Assembly: GCA_000708835.1 (NCBI GenBank) | Contig: DF237775.1 | Coordinates: 1 to 29,044, forward strand | Length of the DNA: 29,044 nucleotides | DNA from: Klebsormidium nitens | Taxonomy: Eukaryota; Streptophyta; Klebsormidiophyceae; Klebsormidiales; Klebsormidiaceae | Reading direction: 5' to 3' | In this document: positions 20,985-29,044 of the stretch, piece after piece | How positions within the stretch are numbered: position 1 is the first letter of the stretch | How the letters are laid out: every line of letters starts with the position of its first letter | Position numbers and translations under genes: made by a program | The notes under the pieces: model-generated | What the model saw: the letters and a program-made list of their open reading frames with translations, nothing else | What the model was told of the DNA's origin: nothing | The model's database searches: none

Positions 20985-22387
20985 AGGCTGGCATTTCTGT
21001 GGTCGTACAACCATAACTTATGAGGGGTTGCCGGCCGTCCATCCTGTATGCAGCATTCATCTCTCTTGAATCTAGAGCCGAGGCAAACTGGTTTTTCATG
21101 GGCCTCAATGTTACGAACTACATAGTATGTTCGCTAAAACAATCTGCACGATTATTAAGTAGATGACACTCCTGAAGAATGTTTATGCTGATTGGATATC
21201 GTGAAGACTGACCTTAGGTCTGCAGATTACTTTGTACTAGCTCAAACTGGAAAGGTTGAACTGTATACTGTAGTTGGCCGGTTTAAGCTCCTTAAGCCTG
21301 CGTGCACCACATTGTAGCCACAAAAAATCTAACCAGCAGCAGCCAATGAACCACGTGGTTCAAACTTGCCATCTTCATGTTTAAGATATACCTAGGTAGT
21401 ACATACACACGTCCATTAGTCGGAATTATTGCATGGCCGGATGAAACACATTGATAACTGTAAGTACGTCATGCACTACTTCAAGTTGCTGTGTCAGGCC
21501 GTCCTCCTTCATACAAGCTCATTGTCCCTGCTTACATACACAGGGATCTATCAATCTGTGGATCTTATCTGATATCTTGTGACTCAGTTTCGAAGAACTC
21601 ATCATGATCCACAATCACAACGATGTAAAATGTAGTGACAACAATTGATTTGCTGGACCTCAGCCTGTCTCTGTATGTTACCACTTTTCTAGACTACTCC
21701 TTTGGACTACTGAATCTCCTTGCACTAAAACCTACATGGAGTTGGAGTTGTTCCTAAGCTCGGTCTGTTGAAACATCATACAATATCTGTGTATCTTTAC
21801 ACAAGTGTTTGATCCTGTTCTTTACCTGTATGGGTGCGTGCTCTCAAGATTAAGTTACATTATCAATGCCAGGGCTTCGCATGCTCTTCACTGCAACATC
21901 AGTGCCAATGGCTGTCATATTGTCACCTTCGATCCTGCAAGATCACACTGAACTTCAGTCGAACGTTTTTTGCTGATGCAGTGTTTAGTGATGAACTGGC
22001 AGAGTACTGCTGTTTTCTAAGAAGGGCCCTGACGACCAAGCAATCAAAAGTCAGCCCAGTCCATGCGCTATCATGTGATCTCCTACTCAAAGATGCAATT
22101 GGCAAGCTGTCAGACCGCTTCTCAAATTCAAGTGCATACGAATGTTTCAGCAGATCCCAGCCACTGAGCTGGCCAGAAGAAGGGCTTGCATTCAAAAACT
22201 CAGGATGAAAGCGATACCTGCGAGTGAATGCATGGTGCTCTTCAATAGCTCTTTACAGGGCTGACAATTGGCAGGCCTGGAGGAAAGTTGCCATGAAAAG
22301 ATAAGCTTAAAGAGTTGCCCTTTGTGGCTAGGACAACGACTAGAAAAACTCACGTGCGATGTTACAGTGATTGTATGAGTGCTTGTT
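20985..22387. other. convergent intergenic region after caleosin
   Basis: This is AT-balanced sequence with the caleosin 3' UTR at the left and the 3' side of the minus-strand small repeat gene at the right. A 124-codon open frame at 21834-22208 (plus) has no recognisable motif and no coding-type base bias. I see no RNA gene or repeat. Confidence 0.4.
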
Positions 22388-22702
22388 TCATTGGAAGTCA
22401 GCCGCTGTCACCTCCTCTGGTGCTGCCGTCACTTCCGGGTCTAGCGAGTGCGTGACCTCCTGATCTGAGGGCGCGTGCGCTGCTGCTGCTGCTGCCGTCT
22501 GTGACTGCTTCTCAAAGAACTTGTGCATCTCTCGCTGCTCTTGGGCTAGCTCTTCCTTCTCCTGAGAACCCTGACCAAGCGGATGCGTCACAGCCTGGTC
22601 GGACGGGGCCTTGGCTGCAGCCTGTGCTGCGCTGTCTTCCTGTTGCTCGAGGAATGCATGCAGAGCCGCTTGCTGGGCAGCCCCCTCTTGTGCGCTCGCC
22701 AT
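22388..22702 (-). CDS. 104-aa Ala/Gln/Glu-rich two-repeat protein, family unknown
   Basis: This is an intron-less ORF with ATG at 22702-22700 and stop at 22390-22388. I do not recognise a family. It consists of two imperfect copies of one unit spaced 45 residues apart: residues 13-43 (core ALHAFLEQQEDSAAQAAAKA, then PSDQAVTHPLG) and 58-88 (core EMHKFFEKQSQTAAAAAAHA, then PSDQEVTHSLD). Each copy is an amphipathic-looking Ala/Gln helix followed by the nearly identical APSDQ-x-VTH-x-L segment. The start MASAQEGAAQQ and the acidic tail ending VTAADFQ lie outside the repeats. There is no signal peptide or membrane segment; it is hydrophilic and probably helical or disordered. Conservation of the repeat at protein level argues that the frame is real. 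It is divergently placed relative to LSM5. Functions such as LEA-like protection are conceivable but unsupported. Confidence 0.6.
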   Translation of the reverse strand: MASAQEGAAQQAALHAFLEQQEDSAAQAAAKAPSDQAVTHPLGQGSQEKEELAQEQREMHKFFEKQSQTAAAAAAHAPSDQEVTHSLDPEVTAAPEEVTAADFQ

Positions 22703-23570
22703 GACGGATCACTGCCTGTGCCGCTCTCAAAGAAAAAGGAGCGAAATTTTCCCTGCGCAGGGAATCTGCGCCTGCAAATTGGTCTGCAACCTCCACCTCC
22801 AGCAACTTTTGATAGAGCTGTGCTTTATCAAAGCCAGCTAGCTAGGCCAGGTAGCTCGCTGGCACTGCGCAAGCTGCATGCATGGTGAGCTGTCCACCAG
22901 AATTCACCTCCAGGTTTCGTTTCGGGTTAGATTGCTTGGTCAACTTGTAGACGCAAGCGACAAGCAATGCCGTTTCTGGTGAAGGCGTTTCCAAAAGAAC
23001 AGTCAGGCCTGAATCGAAATTTCATGGAGAGGTCCGAGAGGACACCGGTTTATGTCAGTCGTTTCTAAGAAACGGCGTGCTTCCTTCCCACTAACCCACT
23101 ATGCTCTTAACCCTAGGAATACCCGGCATGCACCTGCCTGTGTCAGTGACTCTTCGGAGTCATGTGCATGAGTCAGTGCATGTGAGGTCTGCTTTTCAAA
23201 GAACAGGAAGGGGGAATAAGGGAATACGGGGGAAGGGCGCTGTGCAGTCTGCACCAGCACCAGCACCAGTGGCAGCAGTGGCACCAGACAACTCCGCAGG
23301 AGGCAGTTTCAGGTGGATCTGCAACGAGCTGCATTTGGGCGCATTGTGGTGCTTTGGGTTCGCTGACACAAGCCCACAAAATCAGTCACACCGAGTGTTT
23401 TCCAGCCTGCAGATTTGTATTTTCAAGGTCGATTGCAAAGGGTTTTACGAACTTACCACCTTCGTCCTGAGTGCTCTGGGCCCTTAGGAGCAAAAACCCC
23501 TGGAGCTGGCATCCATCTTGCAGCCCATTGAGCTGGCAAAAAATATTCTGGAAGCACTGACGGTTAGACG
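22703..23570. other. divergent upstream region between the small repeat gene and LSM5
   Basis: I recognise no conserved gene. It likely contains both promoters. A 128-codon open frame at 23101-23487 (plus) has an Ala/Pro stretch from a CAGCAC repeat but no family match that I know. A perfect hairpin, TGACTC-TTCG-GAGTCA, lies at 23147-23162. Confidence 0.4.
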
Positions 23571-24617
23571 ATGTCTTACAATCCCAGTCACTTGATGCCC
23601 ACAGGTAAGGTAAAACCAAATGCGCCAGTTGCGGTTCCAGTTACTTAGGTACTTTTTGGCAGGCAAGAACTAAGAGCATCAGCTTTGATCATATTAGGAT
23701 AGTAAAATCACATTTGTTTCTACTGATTGCAGATTCCCGCCAGCTCCGCTGTCTGAGAGTTTGCTCAACGAGCCCTGTGCCATGATCAGGTGCCTTTTAA
23801 ATTCCCAAGCGGATGTTCATGTTCCTATGACAGATTGCCTTGCTTGATCCAGACTGAAAGAGGAAATCGTACATGCCTGCTATCGGCTCCTCTTATGGTG
23901 CACCGTTCTTGTGACACGCAGAGTTGGTAGACCGATGCATCGGGTCAAAGATTTGGGTCATCATGAAGGGCGACAAGGAGTTGGTGGGGACCCTTCGGGG
24001 CTTTGACATGTATGTCAACATGGTCTTAGAAGACGTCACAGAGTAGTAAGTCCTCTCCCAGCTTTCCTGTTGAATTTGAGTCATTGTACTAGTCCAATCA
24101 ATTTTAGGCGCTTTCAAGTGTGACATATGTGAGCGTTTAATCACCCGGCTCTGGCACATCATTGGCAGCTCGTTTGCACCTGAACAGATACAGATAGTTT
24201 GTTCCACTTTTTGTTGTTGAAAGGTGGCCATGAATTCCACACTGGAAAGACATATCTGCCTGGCCTGTGCCTCCTCACTGTTTTGTGAACCTTCTTGCCT
24301 GTTTACTTCTGCAGTGAGATCACCGCAGAGGGGAGGCGAGTCACAAAGCTGGATCAAATTCTGTTGAATGGAAACAACATTGCAATGGTAAGTCATCCAA
24401 TCTCGCGCTGATTGGCGGTGAATTACCTGCACTTGTAGCCTCAGATCTGTTGGACTCCTGATCCAATTGGTTCCTGTCTCTCAGCTCGACGTTCTGATTT
24501 CGATCCAACTGCTGTATGTTTTGCGCGACAACCAGATTGTTGTCCTTGAGGCCAAAGAGGTTTCGAACAAACAGTTGACTGTCTTTGCAGCTTGTTCCGG
24601 GAGGGAGCCCTGAGTGA
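23571..24617 (+). CDS. LSM5: U6 snRNA-associated Sm-like protein LSm5, 4 exons
   Basis: Exons: 23571-23604, 23922-24045, 24315-24387, 24591-24617. They total 258 nt, 85 aa, phases consistent and all GT..AG. LSm5 is a subunit of the LSm2-8 ring, which binds the U6 snRNA 3' end in the nucleus, and of the LSm1-7 ring, which promotes decapping and mRNA decay in the cytosol. The protein starts [20 protein letters not shown]. The Sm1 motif (about residues 16-52) includes [20 protein letters not shown], and LEDVTEYEI continues it. The Sm2 motif (about 64-81) is [19 protein letters not shown], nearly identical to the human LSM5 segment. Length agrees with the family (human 91 aa). The first exon (11 codons) and last exon (8 codons plus stop) are short. 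The start is the only ATG in frame with a usable donor (ACAG|gtaagg). Confidence 0.95.
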
Positions 24618-26143
24618 AAGAACATTGACAAAGGACGGTGATTGATGCTCCAAACCAAAGGACGTGAGCCGACCTTAGCCTGTGCCCATGAATCGTATTT
24701 CTGGGGTCATTGATACTACCGGAGTACTTTGCAAGTTACGAGGGGTTCAAAAGGGAAATCTTAGCAGTGTGGCCAGCACGTCCCTTACGTATCGGGGAGA
24801 AACATCCCTTTCAAGTAAGGGACCCCACAGCCCTGCTTGGAGGCCAGGTTGCTCTTGGGATGGTCCACTTCTCCAAGTGCATCGAAGCAGACTTTCTCAG
24901 TAAAGTTCTCAGAAGTTCTCCGTCGTTCCGATTATACACGGAGCCAGAAGCCATTTTCGTCATGGACTCGGATGTCCATGTTGGGCATTGAATGAGAGGT
25001 TGCCATGTTGCGAAGCTTCACTGGGTATTATAGCGTGATTCCTGCAACCTTGACCACAATTCGTTCAAAATACTGGCTTCAATATGCGTGTGACAGACAC
25101 ATCATTAGTTGCTGCAAATCGCATAAATAATACTAGCTGGACATGTATGCACTCCTTAGCGCAGGTCTGTTTAATCATGCCGAGCCGCGATCCAATTGTC
25201 ACATCTACGGCCCCATCAACAGGCCGATATTGTCCGGTCCGGCGATCCTGGTTATAAACAATCGTCTGGGTCGATCTGCCAGACAACAAGTACTGAAATG
25301 ATGTTACTTTGACTGCAAATTAGGGGCATGTGAACATGTGGATAAAGACACTGAGACGACCGCGCACGTCACGATCTTCCATGCATTCTGTAGATTTGGC
25401 CGTCAATTTGCATGCCATGATGCGACTGCATGGCTGGATTGAAGTGAGTTTAGTTCCAGGATCATGAAACAGACAGTAATACGATGGCAATACTGCGGAG
25501 CCCATTGGCACCTGGCATGCAGTGGTGAACGTTGTATTCACATATGATTGGCAAATAATGCAGAGATGGCAGGGTGGCACTGGGACGGTCGCGACTCTGA
25601 CGGTCCCTCATATCCGACCCAGCATTGCCGCACAAATCAAAAAGCTGAATTATCCGGAAACATGAACTGCCAGCGATCCACTGACCGAGCTTAGGGCCGA
25701 GCAAGCAAGGCAAGTCCGTTACAATTGTACTGTACACTTTTTTGACTAGATCGAAGCGCTTCATTATTTGTTTGGCAAGCTTGACGGCCTTGGGCCTAAA
25801 GTCGATCAGGTGGATTGATTATCTTCTGCGGGTATCATAATTCTAGATAGTCGTCAAAGAACCGAGTCCCGCGAGCAATCAGGCGGCTAGCCCAACAAAC
25901 TCATAATCAATCTGCTATGAGCCTATCACCCTCCGAACGACACACTTTCAAATGCCCTGATCTTCCGTGGTATCTACATCAAGAGCAGCTTTACTAGCTT
26001 CCATCTACACCTGAGAAAAGAAAAGAAGGCCCCTCCCTACGAAATGCTTCCCAGCCAGCTACGCGCGCTTGCTTAAGTCAGTGTCTAGTTCATACTCCAA
26101 AAGATCACATGTAATGGTTATTTGATCTTGGTAGACGACCTTC
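24618..26143. other. convergent intergenic region between LSM5 and the FYVE-START gene
   Basis: This is 1.5 kb without a gene that I can identify. It contains the LSM5 3' UTR at the left and the FYVE-START 3' UTR (minus) at the right. A frame open at 24710-24991 (plus) lacks an ATG start and known motifs. The middle is AT-balanced and shows no obvious repeat. Confidence 0.4.
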
Positions 26144-28790
26144 CTAGTTATCTTCCACGTATCTAGCCATGCCCCGCAAATGTTCCGCCCCTCTTCCCAA
26201 CAGAGTGTTGACTAAGAACGGCGGAAGCAGGCCCCTCGGGTCCATGTGGACCGTAGAAACGAATCTCGTACTCTTTCCATCTTCGGACGGCTCGATCTGA
26301 GTGATGCTGATTGCCATCTCGGCGCGCACGACCTTCGACGGAGCAGGGGGGTATGCAGGGTGTGCGATTGACATGGCTGCAAGCAAGACAAGGATTGAGG
26401 AGTTAGGGAGTCCTTCCTTTGCATAAACGTTGATGGCTGAACACAATGAGTCCTGGAACTTACGATGCAAAGGAAATTAAAGCAAAGTTCCTTAGAGGGA
26501 GAGGGGATGCACAAGCAACCACAGACACCATTGCAAAAAGCCTGCTGATTGACGCTTCAGCCGTTGATACAAGTTGCTGGGTTACCGACAGCCGGCTGAG
26601 CTGCCAGCACATCACGTGAGCTCGCTTGCTTCCTACCTTTCAAAAGCAAGGGCATGCTGACGGACATCAGGGAGGGCACAAGAATTGCACACGACGGAGA
26701 GCGCATAATCTTGAGATGGCCGGAACGCTGTTACAGCAGTCTAGCTCACACGGCCGCTCTGAGAGTGCATTAGGGCGTGAGCGGTTAGCCACCAGGACCG
26801 GACTTGTAAGCCTAGGCCCCTGCTCTTGAGCTTGAAAGCACAGATCGGATCCATCGATCTGTTGAATTGACAAGATAGACAACGGACACAGTCTGGCCGC
26901 TTGGCCCCAGCCAATTTCCAAATTGTCCCATCCGCCTAACAAGAGCCAAGCAGTTACTCACCTGCCGTTGTGAAGTGCCCGGCCCTGTGCTCTGTTGCCC
27001 CTGTCTCGAGGTTCAGCACACCCTCCCACCGCATCGTTAGGAACACAGTATCCCGAGGATCAATCACTGGCAGCTCCGACTTGGCTGTTAGCACGCGCGC
27101 GTTCCCGTCTATCTCCTCGAGGATCCTAGACTTGACGTGCGGATTCCACTTTTGCCACAGGTTCATGTCGGCGTACACGGTCTGTACCTTGGAGGGGGGT
27201 GCCTTCACAGTGGTCTGCGAAAGGGAGGAGCATCAAACTTGTTCAAGACTACAATAGTACGCAGGAACCGCTTAGCTTCATAATGGCCGGCAAAAACATC
27301 CCTAGGTTACGGGGTTGGAAAGCAAGGATGTCAGGAATTTGAATAGGAACAACGTTTTCGAGACCTATTGTTGAGAAGAACGATGTAGGGAGGCCCCCAC
27401 ACAATCCATGCTGTCAGCGAGTGAACTTTGGCCACGACTTACCTGATTCCGGACGCAAACGAAGGGGCTGTTGGGAACAGGCTGTACGGAGGTGACCACT
27501 CCGCCAGCGTTCTGCGTCTGGTGCCAAGTTGGTTCGGGAAGCCTCAAATATTCGAGTGTCCTCTTCAGAAGCTGCAAGGATAGAAGAACATCCTTCAGAT
27601 CACGGGTCCGGTATAAGTCAGACGCCGGATACATCTATTCTGGCACCCGAAACATTTAGTCGTCGACCAGTACATCCTTACACACAAACTCAAGGGGAAT
27701 CAGCAGACCCACAGCAGTCTAACAGCCCTTGAATCTAAAGATGGCTTTTGATTTGCGCCCCTGGCAAACTCCTCCATTTAACATAGTCTCCAACTTTCCT
27801 GCCTTGTGCCCCCACAAGGGCCTGCTGATCATAAAGTTTCCGGGTTGTTGGCGACAGAATCCCAACCACAACCTTACTGCCCTTGTTTGCAATATCTCTG
27901 TCTCACCTCAGCTCGCAGGGAAGGATAATCTGGTGGCTTGACCTCGCCACTCTGCTTCTTCGCTTCATACTGTAGCGTAAGAACGTAAGTGTGACAGGCG
28001 GAGCAGACTCGCTGGGGTCCATTGTAGTTGAAGGTGGGGGGTAACGTGATGCGGCTGTCACTGCACTGCTGACACACCAGCTTCCCACACCCCCGACTGC
28101 AGCAGTGCATAAACGCATCAGCTGCTATTCATATGAGATTGCTCCTCTTGGGTGCGTTTGAAATAGAAAGAGCGATTGCAGACGCACTCAATCTGACTCC
28201 GAAGTCTGAGCGAGGTGCAAGCAGAGTGAAGCGAAGCGAACGGGATCATCTAAAAGCCGTGCAATGAATTACCCATGCCTCTGAGAGGAGAGTCAGGGAT
28301 ATGCGCTGAGCAAAGGACGCGCTTCAATCAGCACCAGACCTGTCACTGAATCATCAAATGCACTACGATGCTTACCAGTGATGCCGCCGGTGAAAGACAG
28401 TGAACTCCCGGTTGCACTTTGTGCACGATTTTGAATCTGAATTTGCCTGCACACGGAGTGGTAAAAGGCATTTCACTTCTAGATCTGATGTTGAGTATCA
28501 GTGGACCGCCCTCATTAGCCAGATATACGGCAAAGCCGAGTACAAACTGGCTGATTCTTCTTTGCCAGAAGCTGGTCAAAGCACCGAGGAAAAAAGTTCT
28601 GAGTCGGGTACCTTGCACGCTACTACTACAACTGCCGGTATGACAAAGTAGCCTGATGTACTTTGTCAGAATTTGCATGCATGCGTCCTATGATGAGGCG
28701 AGGGCACTCTGCATGTGGATCTGGAAAGGTGGCCTTGCTCACCTGCCACACCGGCCTGTCCACCGCATCCTCATGAGTGGGGCCCGTCAT
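26144..28790 (-). CDS. FYVE zinc finger + START lipid-binding domain protein, 6 exons
   Basis: Minus-strand exons: 28790-28743, 28446-28376, 28096-27907, 27571-27443, 27214-26962, 26376-26144. They total 924 nt, 307 aa, phases consistent. The FYVE finger spans residues 15-76: W15, CTKC (24-27), the PI3P-binding signature RRHHCRGCG (36-44), CQQC (48-51) and RVCSAC (69-74), giving eight cysteines in four CxxC pairs. Such fingers bind phosphatidylinositol 3-phosphate on endosomes. From about residue 105 to the end is a START-type domain: LWQKWNPHVKSRILEEID, LPVIDPRDTVFLTMRWEG, PSKVVRAEMAISITQIEP and STVHMDPRGLLPPFLVN. START domains form a cavity for a sterol or phospholipid. The likely role is a lipid sensor or transfer protein recruited to PI3P membranes (inference). 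The start is ATG 28790. The reading frame is open upstream, but an acceptor-like sequence (cttgagtcacag) just before it leaves room for an additional 5' exon. Confidence 0.88.
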
Positions 28791-29044
28791 CGTGCCCAGC
28801 CCCTGTGACTCAAGAGAGAACCTTACTTCCAAAGAGGGTAACCTTGGGTTAAACAGATCTACCCGGCACCCTGCTGATCAGACTGCGTCCGGCTGTGGTG
28901 TTCCAAAAAAATTGACAGACTTCCATTATTAAAGGTTTCACCAAGTCGAGCAGACTTGATGTCTGAACGTGAGCGCCTTCCTCTTCCTTTGGACACCCTT
29001 CACAGTTCACTTGCTTCAGGCTACGGTACCGGTATACCGTAGTA
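28791..29044. other. upstream region of the FYVE-START gene with a terminal inverted repeat at the window edge
   Basis: This is the presumed promoter and 5' UTR of the minus-strand gene. At 29021-29042, CTACGGTA and TACCGTAG flank six bases (CCGGTA). TACCGTAG is identical to the outer eight bases of the element at 12376-12693, so a related element may begin at the window end. I see no other structure. Confidence 0.4.

Noticed and set aside
21834-22208. 124-codon plus-strand ORF between caleosin and the small repeat gene
   Set aside because: It has no coding-type base composition and no motif, and Met is not followed by a recognisable domain; likely chance.
24710-24991. 93-codon open frame downstream of LSM5
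   Set aside because: It has no ATG start and no known motif, and it lies in the LSM5 3' region.

Overview
This is a nuclear genomic window from a member of the green lineage. Its genes have many introns, and every splice site I placed is GT..AG. Coding exons are strongly GC-biased at third positions, while introns and intergenic DNA are closer to balanced. The RKP, TMEM115/rhomboid-like and caleosin proteins all look plant-type. One gene, SELENOK, ends in an in-frame UGA followed by G-R-stop and has a well-formed SECIS hairpin in its 3' UTR. Land plants are known to have lost selenocysteine decoding, so an embryophyte is unlikely. My best inference is a streptophyte green alga (Klebsormidium-like); a chlorophyte is not excluded.

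Layout. 507-9101 (+): a ten-exon RKP/KPC1-type E3 ubiquitin ligase (SPRY at the N-terminal side, C-terminal RING, 1544 aa as modelled). 12311-10535 (-): a five-exon SELENOK selenoprotein gene convergent with RKP, with its SECIS at 10388-10311. Its Gly-rich fourth exon contains a 249-base assembly gap and does not stay open in the sequence given. 12376-12693: a 318-bp terminal-inverted-repeat element of MITE type, 65 bp upstream of the SELENOK start codon. 13555-16780 (+): an eight-exon TMEM115-type Golgi rhomboid-like protein (328 aa), divergent from SELENOK. 17874-20984 (+): a six-exon caleosin/peroxygenase (246 aa). 22702-22388 (-): an intron-less 104-aa protein made of two copies of an Ala-rich repeat, family unknown. 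23571-24617 (+): a four-exon LSM5 (85 aa). 28790-26144 (-): a six-exon FYVE-START protein (307 aa).

There is no operon or gene cluster; these are independent eukaryotic genes. Loose functional themes are ubiquitin-mediated turnover (RKP), ER/Golgi membrane biology (SELENOK, TMEM115), lipid and phosphoinositide biology (caleosin, FYVE-START) and RNA metabolism (LSM5). The most informative discovery is the selenoprotein: short exons, a UGA read as selenocysteine and a gap in exon 4 would make automated annotation likely to miss it or truncate it.

Exon models were built by hand from splice signals, reading phase and remembered family motifs. For the five complete multi-exon models (RKP, TMEM115, caleosin, LSM5, FYVE-START) the summed exon lengths are exact multiples of three. 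No database search was run.
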